From the NCBI GenBank assembly GCA_029215795.1, contig JARDYH010000002.1, positions 58,381,001-58,445,000 on the forward strand: a stretch of 64,000 bases of DNA. Reading direction: 5' to 3'. The position numbers and the translations under genes are program-made. The notes under the pieces are model-generated. The model was given only the letters and a program-made list of their open reading frames with translations. It had not been told where the DNA came from and searched no databases. This document shows, one piece after another, positions 36,474 through 47,870 of this stretch (position 1 is its first letter; the number at the start of each line of letters is the position of its first letter). Source of the stretch: Anniella stebbinsi (Eukaryota > Chordata > Lepidosauria > Squamata > Anniellidae).

Positions 36474-37473
36474 TGATCGTGGAGAAGCTGGCTAAAGGCA
36501 TGGCCAAGGGAGCCCTCCATCGCGCTGCCCCCCTCTCGACGTCGGCCGAGCTTCTTGCTGAGCGCGAGACCGTCCGTTGCTGGGTGCTCCCCCGGACGGA
36601 TGCCGTGTGGAATGAGATGCAGGACTTGGGGGACTGGGATGACGAGCGCTTCCGTGGGAGCTTCCGCATGTCTCGTGTGACGTTCAAGGTGTTGGTGGCT
36701 GAGGTGACACCTGTCGTACAGCGGGAGTGTACAAATATTCACAGAAGTATTCCAGTGTCCCGTCGGCTCGGCCTGATGCTCTACAAGCTGGCATTCAACG
36801 TGGGCTACTTGCCGCTGTCAACGATCTTTGGAGTGGGCGTGTCTACCACGTGCGAGATCTTCCGTGAGACGGTAAGCGTGCTGAATGAGCTATACCTGGC
36901 TGACGTCATCCGGGTGGGGGACGAGAAGGAGAACATGTGTGGTTTCCGTGCCTGGGCTTCCCACGGGCGGTAGGGGCGCTGGACTCTACCCATGTGCGCA
37001 TCCTGGCCCCTCCCACCCATGGTGAGGAGTACTACAACCGCAAGCATTTCTACAGCATGGTTGTCCAGGCGGTGGTAGATGCCAAGGGCCGCTTCCTTGA
37101 CGTCTATGCTGGTGTATCTGGGCGGAGCCACGACACCGCTGTCTTCTGGAACTCCCCCCTGGCTGCCAAGCTGGCATTGGGGCGCTTCCTGAAGTCCGGC
37201 CCCATTTCCGTGTGCGGGCATGCGGTGGGTTCGCTCTTCCTGGCCGACCAGGCATTCGCCCTACAGCCATGGCTGATGGCCCCATACCGCTACCCATACA
37301 CCAACGTGCAGCGTAAATACAACTACTACCATTGCTGTGCCTGCCTGCCCGTGGAGCGCGCCTTTGGGTGTCTGAAGGAGCGCTGGCGCTCCCTGTTCAG
37401 CTTGTTGGACTTGCAGGCTGACATCATTCCGGACGTGATGGTGTGCTGCTGCATCCTGCACAACATCTGCTAG
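36473..37473 (+). pseudogene. Harbinger DDE transposase, one frameshift
   Basis: This is the catalytic protein of the element, related to vertebrate HARBI1, which cuts at the terminal repeats and joins the ends to target DNA. Frame 2 runs from the ATG at 36473 through WDDERFRGSFRMSRVTFKVL, a helical N-terminal domain with PVSRRLGLMLYKLAFNVGYL, to GDEKENMCGF, then meets a stop at 36971. Frame 1 then carries the DDE domain: GFPRAVGALDSTHV (Asp codon 36982), YNRKHFYSMVVQAVVD, GRSHDTAVF, SLFLADQAF (Asp 37246) and LPVERAFGCLKERWRSLF (Glu 37354), ending at TAG 37471. Spacings are 88 and 36 codons. The whole is about 330 residues, close to HARBI1 length. The catalytic triad is intact; a small indel near 36935-36965 separates the halves. 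The start is uncertain. Confidence 0.88.
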
Positions 37474-37914
37474 TCCTGTGGGGACGTGTTACTCGCCGAA
37501 CACCCCAACCTCCCCCAGGCGGGCGAGGACGCCGACGCCATCCCTGTGGACGGGCGGGACATCGAGCCTTTGCCGGGGCCCGAGAATCCCGTTGGAGAGT
37601 GTTGCGCCCGTGCGGAGGCATCCCGGGTGCGTGAGAGCATCAGTGCCTGGATCTGGCTGCGCTGCCCCCACCCCGTGTGAGCATCGGCTGTGGAGTTCCA
37701 TCTCTGGACTGGCATCTCTCCCTGGCATGCCGCCCCTCTCTGCCTCCTCCCCTTGGCATGTTCCGTGCTTGGCTCCCTGGGGGCGTGGCCTCGGCCATCC
37801 CCTCTTCACCACTGTGCCTTCCAGCCGCTTCCTCCCTTCCTGTCCTTTCCGTGGGCTCTGCCCTGGCATAGAGGTGGCCATGTGCCTTATTGCCCATGTA
37901 TGCTCTCCCTGCTG

Positions 37915-37920
37915 AATAAA
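37915..37920 (+). promoter_or_regulatory. Candidate polyadenylation signal of transposase gene
   Basis: A canonical AATAAA lies 442 bp after the transposase stop, followed by a GT/T-rich stretch (GTTTTC, later TGTGTGTGCGGG). It is in the right place and orientation for the 3' end of the element's transcript. Confidence 0.5.
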
Positions 37921-38394
37921 GTTTTCTAAAGCACCCTACTCTCACTTTCTTTCCTGTGTGTGCGGGTGGCTGCTCTGGGAGGGAGGTGGGTGGGGCCTGA
38001 GGGAGGTGTGTGAACCTCGCAGGTTCCAGGTCTCCCATATAGGATGGGCGGGGGTGGCTCCATGGGGCATAGGTGCCAGCGTTTGGGGTGCGAAGCTGGG
38101 TGCGACTGTTGTATTGGTGCTGCCGTTTCTCCTGGCTGCCTCTTCGCCCGCGGCTGCTGAGTTCCGTCCTCTGACTGTGGCGACCAATGGGGTTTGGGAG
38201 GCGTGTCCTACATCGGCTTCAATGGCGGCGCTTATGGTTTTCGGCCGCAGTGCCTTCTGGGATACCTGCTGGAGGACTAAGGGAGTTCGGTGAGTGGGGA
38301 AAATGGCGGCCGAGCTGTCCAACAGAGCCGAGTTGTTGATCTACAGCCAGGGTGGTAGCCGATTCCTTGCAGCCCCTGCTGCAGCGTGTTGTCT

Positions 38395-38471
38395 GTAGAT
38401 CACCGTCCTTCTCAACAACCGTCAGTTGTTCATTCAACAACCGAGGTTCAGCGTGTCGTCCGAATTGAGCC
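38395..38471. repeat. Right terminal and subterminal repeat of Harbinger element
   Basis: CTCAACAACCGTCAGTTGTT, then TTCAACAACC, then the terminal repeat GCGTGTCGTCCGAATTGAGCC shortened at its outer edge. It mirrors the left end at 33108 and includes the same CAACAAC motifs. Confidence 0.85.
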
Positions 38472-38807
38472 AGTGTTTCAGTGTGGAGTGCACTGTTCAG
38501 GATTCCACCAGCCAGCCTTTCCCTTTTCCAGGATACTCCATTCCATCCCCACTTCCTAACAGTCAGCATTCCATGCACACCAAACATGCCCAGGCTGTTT
38601 TGGGGTTAGGCTGTTTTGCCTAAAGTTTCTTTTGTAGTACAAACTTTGGGTTTTCCCCAGTTTTGCAGGGATAATGTCATTCTGGTGATAAATCAGGGGT
38701 GAGAAACTGTTTTTCCCTATGAAGGTAACATTTCCTCCAGGGAAATCTGTCAGGGGTGGGTGGGGCTGCAGCCATCGTCCCCTCTCTCTCCACCCCACCC
38801 CCCTGAA

Positions 38808-39270
38808 CATAAGAAGAGAAATGCTGGATCAGACCAAGAGTACATCTAGTCAAGCCAATCAGCTGTCAGTGGGAAACCCACAAGCCACGACATGAGTGCA
38901 ATAGCACCCTCCTGCCCATATTCCCCAGCAACTGGTGTATATAGTTTAACTATGCTCTGTGAGGAGCAGTACTTTCTTCTATCTCTCCTGAAGCTCCCAC
39001 CAATCAGGTTCATGGGATGACACCAGGTTATTAGCATTATGAAAGAGGCAGAAAAATGTCTCCCTATCCACTTTCTTCACACCATAATTTTGTACATCTC
39101 TATCCCTTTCTCACCTTTTTTCTAAGCTAAATAATCCCAGCTGTTGTGACCTTTCCTCATAGGGGAATTATTCCAGCCGCATGATCAGTTTAGTTGCCCA
39201 TTTTTCCACTTTTTCCAGCTTGCAGTGAGCAGAACTTACACAATATTCCAAGTGTGATTGCAGCAAAGAT
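38808..39270 (-). repeat. Antisense CR1-like LINE relic
   Basis: Minus-strand translation in pieces gives HLEYCV, KLEKVEKWATKLI, PYEERSQQLGLFSLEKR and KVDRETFF. This is the C-terminal LINE region I associate with CR1-group elements of birds and reptiles. It has stops and is short. The left part (minus-strand end near 38808) is a segment often found next to it. Confidence 0.6.
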
Positions 39271-40696
39271 TTGTATAAATGTCCCCCTCTCTCTCCACAC
39301 ACACTCACCACTCCACTCTTCCTTTTTTCCTCTCTTTCTCACATTCCTTCCCCAGCTGTCCACACCCTCCTCATCCCTGCTCCCCTGTACAGCAATTATG
39401 CTTTTTAAAAAAGCTTATATTGGCACCATTTGGGGCTGTTTTCCAGTGGAGATGTCACAATATGCGGGAGGGTGAGCGTTAAACTTTCCCTTCAAAGCTG
39501 TGACCATGCATTACAATTTTAGCCTTTTTAAATGCTTGCCTCTGCACCTATGGAAGCTTTTTAAAAGCTGAATTGTTGCATGGGTGGGGGACTGAGGAAG
39601 GGATGCCGCTGGATGAAGAGGAGGTTCCCCCAAGTTTGATATATATGATAATGTTATGTTAATGTTCTGTTCAGTAGCTAAGATTCCATTAGCGAAGTAA
39701 ACACCAGCAAGAAATAGAAGACTTGGTACTGTTGCTTCACTCAAGGTGCTCCTCTTCTACATTTCATTATAGAGATTACTCACATTCAAATTATGGGCAA
39801 TATCACAGGATCACGCTCCTGATTCTGTTGCACTTGCAGGATGCACCATTTGCACAATGATGATTTGATACTTCTTAAAAATAACCCTGGAAACTGTTGG
39901 AATCTCTAATTTCCAGATGAGGATAGGGCAGTGGAGCCCCCTTCTGTGAGCTCTACTGATCTGGAAACTAGTACTTCCATTTGTTTTGTTTTGTTTTGTT
40001 TTAGAAGTACCAAAGCCCTGTTGTCCAAGCGGTGGGTCCTACGAGCACCCAGGCACAATTAGGATGTTATGCAATATTTCCTCATCTAAGTTTGATTTCA
40101 GTTAATACTACTTATATTACCTTCCTTAAAATAGCTTACCTTTCCCCTTTAGTGAAGACCTATGCCCAAATAAGGGGGTCATTACCAATTCTTGGAGCCT
40201 TCTAGTGCCGTTGTTCCTCCTCCTTATGGTTGCTGCTGGTTCACCTGGCCTCTCAAGTACTGAGCAAGGTGAGCAGCAAGAAGAAGGACAAGTAAGTTCC
40301 ACATGTCTTGTCCTGATTCTTTTAGTGGTGGAGGAGATTAAGCTCAGAGGGAAGGCAAGTGAATGAGCAATGGCAACAATGATGAGGTGGACATCTTCAG
40401 AAAGAAGATCCCACTGAGACCATCTTATCCAAAGGCCCGTCAAAATCTGGAATGGGCATTGGTTTATGGCCTGTGGCTGTCTTTTAATGCTGTGCCCTTA
40501 CTTTGTGGTCACTCTTCACGTTCTTCACATAGTTTAGAGTGCAGTTTCTAGTACACATATTCAAAGTTGTATTGAAATCCAATTCACTTGATTCCAAATA
40601 GGGGCTAATTCTTCAGTTGCTTTATGGATATAGTTGCTACTTCCACATGCTGTTTCCCACACAGCTTCATTAATTATGTAATGATGGGGTTGTTTA

Positions 40697-40762
40697 CATA
40701 GGTTACAGAAGAAGTTTCCTTATACTGAGTCAGACCATTGGTTTAACTAGCTCAGCATTGTG
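40697..40762 (-). repeat. tRNA-derived SINE, 3' part, antisense (split copy)
   Basis: TTATACTGAGTCAGACCATT followed by GGTTTAACTAGCTCAGCATT is the reverse complement of the SINE 3' segment also seen at 21993-22030. The SINE is cut here by a MITE and resumes at 40935. Confidence 0.65.
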
Positions 40763-40934
40763 CCTGTTCAGACAACACACTAAGCCCTGGCTAGGCTGCT
40801 AACCCTTTTGCAGCAAGTGCTTAGTGAGTGTGTTTAAACTGTGGTTATGCAGCCACCATGGTTAGGAATGGTTCACACAACATGTTTAGCTCAAGACATT
40901 TAACCACCATGGTTTAATATGTTGTCTGAACAGG
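40763..40934. repeat. MITE inserted in SINE (CCTGTTCAGACAACAC end)
   Basis: The left end CCTGTTCAGACAACACACTA and the right end TATGTTGTCTGAACAGG are inverted copies. The ends match the 78-bp element at 4676-4753 (GTTCAGACAAGACGCTAA). It lies inside a SINE. Confidence 0.8.
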
Positions 40935-41010
40935 ATCTCTCTCTGCTCTGACTGGCAATAGATTGAACGTTGGGCCCTTTGCATGAAAACCAAGTGACCT
41001 ACTGCTGATA
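40935..41010 (-). repeat. tRNA-derived SINE, 5' part, antisense (split copy)
   Basis: TCTGACTGGCAATAG, then GATTGAACGTTGGGCCC (the B-box region in reverse) and TTTGCATGAAAACCAAGTG continue the SINE after the MITE. The A-box part is weak. Confidence 0.55.
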
Positions 41011-41344
41011 ACATTCAAAGGAATAGTTTGACTACGCAGTATCCATTGCTTCATTGTACTAGTTAACCAGGCATGGGTGTCTGTAATTGGCATAAACTTG
41101 CTTTTGTTTAAATTCTAATGAATTACTGTTTTATATAATTTAACAGTTTTGATGACATTGGGCCAATACAATTACCTAAGTATTTTGGGCAATTGTTTAT
41201 AACAATAAAAAATATAAGCAGTGGGATTAAAAAAACTAAAAAGCAACATTGCAACAGGCAATTTGTTATTTAAAGAACAATTGAAGTTTCTACTGAAAAT
41301 GTAATTATACTCAAAAACTAACAAAATGAATTAAACATATTTCA

Positions 41345-41890
41345 GTTTTATGAAATCACTAGCAAATGGACCCGGCTTCGCACAGCCTTCAAGCAAACTT
41401 ACGCAGCTGCCAGAGTTGTATTTCTAATACACCCAATAACAAATTGTTCACCTGCCTCTTGCTCTGGCCCAGACAATGGTGGTGGTGAATAGGAAGAGCA
41501 GTACATGGCATCGCCTAATTGTCACTGGCCTCTCAAGCGATAGCAATGATGAGAGGGTGAGGAACAATAGCAGGTGGTGAGAGGGTAGAGTCATTGAGGG
41601 TGTCTTGCTCAAGGGCCTGCTAACCTCGCCTGGCTTCAAACTGTATGAATTGCAAAGTTAGGTGCTGGTAAGGGACATCTGCTCCTAGTGGCTGAAGATG
41701 TTACTGCAGCCTTCAATCACATGGACACATTTAAATTAAATTGTGTTTTAAAAACAAAATGACCTGAAGGTGCACACCCGTAGGGCCACCTTAGTATGCA
41801 CGCCAAGTTTCAGTTGTCTAGGTTTCATTGTCTTAGTGTTATGGTGTAGGTAGACAGACAGGCACACACACACCCTCTTTTATTATTATT
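41345..41890. repeat. Retroelement-like segment with GACAGACAGGCACACACAC
   Basis: It begins near CTAGCAAATGGACCCGGCTT and ends in a GTAGACAGACAGGCACACAC stretch followed by (TTA)n. That layout resembles ends of some RTE- or Penelope-type elements; family and orientation are unsure. A MITE abuts it at 41891. Confidence 0.35.
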
Positions 41891-42144
41891 GGTTGTATCC
41901 AATAGGGTCCATGTGCACATGGGCCCTATGCCCAGCCCAGGTCCGCATGCAGCCACAATGTAGCATTTCCAGGGAAAGCCCTGACATGAGCAAAAACGCT
42001 GGTTTCTTCAGGGGGCGTGACCCTTCCAGGAACCAGTGTTTTGCTCATGTTGGGGCTTGCCCCTGGAAGTGTAATATTGCAGTGGTGCATGGATCAGGGC
42101 TGGTGGGGCTGGCTGCACACATACAGCTCCTATTGGATATTACC
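41891..42144. repeat. Palindromic MITE (GTATCCAATAGGG end), copy 2
   Basis: The left end GGTTGTATCCAATAGGGTCC pairs with the right end AGCTCCTATTGGATATTACC. The interior pairs CATTTCCAGGGAAAGCCC with GGGCTTGCCCCTGGAAGTG. It is a relative of 10061-10271. Confidence 0.75.
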
Positions 42145-42687
42145 TATTGATCACAGTTTAGTGTAAACACGGAGTTGGAGTTTGGTTTGTTTCTGCTAAA
42201 CTAAGAGACAGATTTGTAAAGTAGTATTTCATTGAGTTAGATGTCTGTAGCAAATAAATGGAGGAAATGTTCTTGTTCCTTCTTCACATCCATTCATCCC
42301 TCCCCTCTCTAATCAGAGACATTTTGATACTATTCAGATATTATAAAGCAACTCTGAATTGATGTTTTGATTGTTTATAACACTTGTGGTGACATTCTTC
42401 CATTCTTCACTCAATAATTTTATTTCAAAAAGCTTCCAAGAGTGACTATCTGAGAATACTTTTGTGTTAGCACACTTATCTGCTAAATGGAATTGAAGTG
42501 AAAACATATTGATTACTTTATCGACCCTAGAATTTGATCGTCATTCCTGGCCATATAATACTACACTTTAACAAATGTTTCCCATGTTCCTATTCTGATT
42601 TTTTTAGCCCTTGTGTCTTAAGACATAAAGAATGAACGCACATATTTAAGTTATATAAAGATGTCATATAAGACCTCTCCAAGCAGC

Positions 42688-43052
42688 TAGGGTGGCAATG
42701 TGTCCTCTTTTACAGAGGACAATCCTCTATTTGAAGGGCTGCTAGAGGACCATTCCCTGTTTTAAAGGCTGCCCTGCTCACTTACAGTTTGAAGATAAAG
42801 GACCATAATAAATGGTGGCCATCAACTGTGAGTCCCTGGGCAGCAGACTGAACAGGCTCATAGGTCATCTGGTTACACTCTTCCACACTATGGTGAGATG
42901 TACTGTGTTTCTACTATAACACTAATTTCTAAATTAGTATCTTTAATATAAATTAGCATGTGCAAATTGTATGCAGATTGATGTTCTCTTTTGTCCTCTT
43001 TTTTGGTGATCCATTTCCCTTTTTGGGGGGCCATTTATAATTGGCCACCCTA
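42688..43052. mobile_element. Non-autonomous DNA element (TAGGGTGGC end), 365 bp
   Basis: The ends TAGGGTGGCAATGTGTCCTC and GGCCATTTATAATTGGCCACCCTA (shared TAGGGTGGC, inverted) enclose sequence with GTCCTCTTTT motifs in both orientations. The shape is that of a hAT-type derivative, but no clear target duplication was found. Confidence 0.55.
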
Positions 43053-45489
43053 AGCTTGTCACACATCTCATATGTTTTCAAGAAAAGAGGATGTCTTTTG
43101 GGACCATTTCAGTGTTGCTAAACCATGACCTGGAAAATGGATCTAGGTGGACATGCCTATGCTTCTGTTTTCCCGAGGGACATATATAACAGAGCTTATA
43201 TATCTTAAAGCCCACTGCCATAAGAGTGATTTGGTCACTTCAAAGCTGGCTACAGTTGTGAAGATAAGGTAAAGATGTCCTCCAAATCGTACCATGTGCC
43301 CATGTGTCTGAAGAATGCCAATAGTATTTCCACTTCATCACTGGTGGAGTCCATTGATATGCACTGTTTGTGTGCGGGAGAATTAGGGACTGGATTCTGC
43401 CTTAAGTTATGAAAAAATGAAGGCCAGGATAAGTCAGTAAATCACTCAGGATTAAAAATATTTTGGGGCAAATGTAAATTGTAAAAAACATTCATTCTAA
43501 TCCAGATCCTCTGCAGAAGCTCTTGTTTATATTAGATCTTTTAAAACGTAGCATGCTGATAACTGATTACAGTCTGGCATTTCAAACATAATTAAATAAA
43601 ACTGATTTTCTATTTTATCTGGTAATTTGTGTATATCCGAATCAATTATATTAGTTTCTATTTTTTCTTTGTAGTCAAGCCTTCATTAGATAATGTGTTA
43701 GACCTAGAAAAGGAATATGTTATCTGCAAGTGGCATTGCTGTAGGAAAATAAACCTTTTAATTGCTCCATTAGCATTAATTTAGCCAGTTTGGATAGTTA
43801 ATTATTTCCTACATTTTCATATTCAATGCTTTCTTGTTACTGCTGGATTGATGGTATTGTGAACCTTCTCCCAAGTGCCACCTCTTATGGCTTAAACAGC
43901 TCTACACAAAACTAACTATTTTTATTCTAGAATTTCTATTGAATATGCTTGAAGGGAGGATATAAAAACGTTAGCTTGTTTTGGAGTCTGTCGTTTAAAC
44001 GGTTACATGAACCCCAATTCTATGGTGGTGAATGATGAGGAGATGGGTTAATTAGGAGACGGGTTAGTTATTTGCCCGTGAATATTTTCTGTGAAAGGAT
44101 GGGAAATATCAGGCAAATGTTATCTAGTCTAACCTCATACTGTGTAAAAGATCTTGTGGATTTTGAGCCCAGGATTGCAGCAGCCATAGTCTGGTGCCTT
44201 GTTTCCTGTGCTAGCATGGCAATTTACCAGGAAAACAAGTTGTTTGTAGCTCTTTGGTACTGCCAGTACAGCTGAATGGAAGCAGGTATTGCAGGCTGAC
44301 TCAATTTTGCAGGTAACACAATTTTCCGGTGGGGTTTCAGTTTGCCCAATGAATCCCCCGATCTCATCTCCATAGTAAGGAAGGGGGTGCTGCCTATCCT
44401 GCTTCCTCCCTGACCACTTACCTTACACCTACGGCTCCCGTATGTTCACCACTACTGTATCTGATGAGTCTGTGATTGTACAATAGAGGTTGAACCTGTA
44501 TCTGCCCTGTCTGCTCCTATAAGCTCTCCATAGGTTTATGATGCATCACCTGCTTTCCAAATTGCACACTAGCTGCTCTCCAGCTTGACATCATGGCTGG
44601 GATCCAGAAATTTGCCCCGGCATGTGACACAGCTATTTTTCTTGTGCATGCCTCTTGCGTAGACAGCTTGCACTTATGTGAAACATTTATTTTTGAATAG
44701 CCTTGAGTATTATTTGTAAATATATTGCATGCTCCCATCTCAAATTCTTTTCTTTGCATCAGAGTTTTCACTGTGATTATGTCACACAGCAGGGTGTGAT
44801 AATGAAAAAATAATCTACAAAGAGGACAATTTGGAATTAGGCAGAAAGAAAATGCTTATGTTAAAAGATATGCTGTCGATTAATTACATAAAAGTAAATG
44901 TGCATTTCTCCCTGTTGAACAATTAGTCTGCTAGGATAAGAACATTAATGACCTCAAAGAAGCTGATAATTTTATATTGGCTTTATCAAGAAAGAAACAA
45001 AATCTTGCGATGGTGATGGTGGTGGGAAATAATAAGAAAACATGATTGAAAGCAGTGTGAGGAATGTAGTAATCTTTTCCTATTTAGCTAAGTTATGGCA
45101 CAGCAAACATCTGATATGGAGTCTAGACTATGATGATTGTTTCTGATTGTGTCATACTCCTTTCCAAATATTAACAGTTTCATTCCAAGGAATTATGCTG
45201 ATTAGGAAGTATCTGAGTCTAGAGACAATATTTTCCCCACAGGTTTGTACTGGGTGGGTGGGTGACCAGGAGTGTGCCATTTTTGAAGAAGGATTGTTAA
45301 GAGGAGTATTCCACTGATGAAGAGTTTTACTTATAGTTAGATTGTTCCTATGTTTCACCAAGATCTACCTTGCTGTAATTTGCCACATGCACTGGCCTCA
45401 AACTATCTATGATAAATAGTTACTCTCCTGCATTTTTTTCCTGATTTCCTATTAAATAATTAAGAAGTGTCAATGTGCAGGTCCGCATG

Positions 45490-46810
45490 TCACTTTAAAC
45501 CATGATGGTTTATAAACTATGCACAGTAGTTTATTTTGAAAATAGCCCACTGTGCCCCTTCACACGATCGGGCAAATAATGTCGTGACACAGCCTAACTC
45601 CAGGCTTTTGCTCACGAACTTTGGCAAACTGACAACACATTCCAAATGGTGAGATTCTTTTATTTGTGAAATCACATGGAATTCAAGCATAACGGTTTCA
45701 TTTCTGCATACATCCACTTAAAGCTGATGACGAACCAGATAGCTTCAGGTACAACGGCTTGATGCGAACAGCAATCACTCGGGGAGAGACGTGTAGGGTT
45801 GCCCTTGTCCTATTTGAGCAATTAACAGCGGTGCCACACCCGCTGACTCATCAAGAACAAGACCAGAGCCCAGGGAGAAGCTCCAGCACATGGATGCATG
45901 AAACCCGACAGAAAACAGATCCATCTTGCACAAACCAGACTCAGCCTACCAGAAAACACTGAGCTGATCACGTAAGCAAGATGTCAGGGCACGAACCTCT
46001 TTGACGCAGGAAACCCCTCTGCCTGTAACAAAGTCTCTGAGAGGAGGCTCTCTCGCAGGTCACACACACACACAATTCCAGAACAGCAACGATCAGCCTA
46101 GGACACTTTCCCTGTGCCTGTACTTTGGCTCCATGCAGGGAAAGCTCTCTCAAGCCATAGAACACGATCCAGAACAGTAATCTGCAAGTCCAAGTCTATG
46201 AAAAGCCTCAGAGCACTTTCCATGGCACAGTTCTTAGAAATTCCAAGTACAAATAGCAACAGAACATGTACAGAGTGCATTCAACATCTCCAAACTGATA
46301 GAATCCCAAACACGAGGCGTTTCAATGGCAAGCGTAGAACAGATGTTTCCTAGCAAATGGCCTCCCCTTTGCTCGTTCCTCTTAGAGGCTGGAGGCTGGC
46401 AATTCTGAGCTACTTTGACAGACAGGACTTCAGGCCTGTAATCCAAACTCATGTACCAACAGGGCGGCACAGTTCAACCTCCTCTTGATGACGACACTAT
46501 GTGAGAGACAGCTTGCAAGATAGCCCCCACCTTTTCTAAATATTCATTCGTTCTCAAGGAAACTCAAGGCCTCAGCTAGCAAACTACCCTTGAGAAACAG
46601 CAACAGTGATAAGAACACAGATACAGACAGACACAGACTTTCTCACAATTCCCAATCTTTCAACTCACAATTCACAAGGCCTGCCTTGTGAATTGTCCAT
46701 GAAACATTTGACATCCGTCAAATAAGTTACTCTGTGTAGTTCCCCACCCCTCCTCTCTCTTTGGTCCTCCCACTCGGGCAGGCAGATATCCCAACTTCCT
46801 TTGTGGTGGA
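45490..46810. repeat. MITE split by a solo LTR
   Basis: 45505-45579 and 46721-46805 together match 54172-54345: TTTATTTTGAAAATAGCCCA and GGCAAATAA on the left, GTGTAGTTCCCCACCCCTCC and TATCCCAACTTCCTTTG on the right. The paralog is uninterrupted at the junction and reads ACAAATAAGCTATAC. Confidence 0.65.
45580..46720 (-). mobile_element. Solo LTR of an endogenous retroelement, 1141 bp
   Basis: The segment starts TGTCG and ends GTCA (TG...CA), and is flanked on both sides by AATAA (45575-45579 and 46721-46725), a 5-bp target duplication. The host repeat has a single AAATAA at the matching site in the copy at 54172. On the minus strand an AATAAA lies about 80 bases before the end at 45580, which favours minus orientation. 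There are no coding genes. A 5-bp duplication fits several LTR groups, so I do not name one. Confidence 0.72.
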
Positions 46811-47870
46811 AACCATATCCTGCCATCCCTTGTGTCGCCACTATGTCACCTGCTTGTTTCCAATAGGCCAACTTCACTGTAGGGGTGTCTATGTTTCCCT
46901 CTCTCCTGAGTCTTTTGCCTGCCTGGATTAAAGATACCCAATTTCTTCAGGAATAGTAGATTTTACATTTTGATGTGTGTAGTGATAAAAATCGTCTTGG
47001 GAAGAAAAGGGGCCATCTTAATCTTGGAGATATAAGAGAATCTGTTAAAGACAGTGACGATAGGGGAATTACATTTGATGGAAACACACACACTACAGTA
47101 TTTTTCAGATGCATCTAAATCCAAAACAATTGCTGCTGCAATAAAGCTTTTAAAAAGTGACTATATGAGAATATTGCTGTTGAGCTTCCAAAATACCTTG
47201 GGGTGTTGATGTTCTTTGCCAGGTTGTGTCGGCTTGTTTAAATCAGGCATTTCAAGGCAGACTGTCCAAGACTTTTTGTACTTTTGGAAAGAACCTGCAT
47301 AGTGCTAGACCTGCCCTGAAGCGCTTAGACTTTAGCACAAATGATGGGATGATTGCTATCAATTTAAACCTGGGAGTGACCAACCTTACTACATAGACCA
47401 CATTTAGCCATCATAGAACTCACAAGGTAGGCATGGGCAAGTTCATAGCCCTAACCTGGAAGTCTCTGTAGCCTGATTGCTTTTATACGTTTTATAGATC
47501 AGCAGTCACAATGATAACTCTTTACATAGAGTCGCAGATTCTGCAAAGTGTTTTTGCCCAACAGTATTGATATTAACACTGATTTCCCTATTCATAGATT
47601 AAAAGCTTTCCACATAATTTACATAAAGAGTACTCCAAATCCTGTCTAGAATCATGTTGGGGTGACTTACAACTCTTGGGGACAAATATTTCTAATAAGC
47701 TAATATAGAAAATGTCAGATGAATTCATATATCAAAATTCTATGGCATATTAAGCTAAGTGAAAGGTTTCAAAGAAAGGGGGAATTATGTTTAACAGGAA
47801 CTTATAATAGCCTAACGAGCGTGCTTAGAAATAGGAATGCTATTCTTCTACGCTTTTTCATATAATAGAG

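Larger units (their letters stand above)
33108..38471 (+). mobile_element. Harbinger-type DNA transposon, two genes, nearly complete
   Basis: This 5364-bp element is bounded by inverted ends: GGCTGAATTCGGACGACACG on the left, and the reverse complement of GGCTCAATTCGGACGACACG on the right, one mismatch in 20. It encodes a Myb/SANT trihelix protein followed by a DDE transposase in the same orientation, the standard PIF/Harbinger pair. Subterminal CAACAAC/GTTGTTG motifs cluster at both ends. Flanking triplets AAT and AGT are compatible with a decayed 3-bp target duplication but do not prove it. The coding part is GC-rich and rich in CpG compared with the AT-rich intron. Both genes carry lesions, so this copy is probably not autonomous. 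Confidence 0.88.

Noticed and set aside
36434..36973. Transposase start at 36434
   Set aside because: That codon is TTG. The first ATG in frame is 36473.
33108..38471. A domesticated host gene pair (HARBI1/NAIF1-like)
   Set aside because: Terminal repeats are present, both frames are broken and the copy is intronic, so it is a transposon and not a conserved host gene.
45580..46720. Protein genes inside the LTR segment
   Set aside because: Only short frames without domains; edges and duplication fit a solo LTR.
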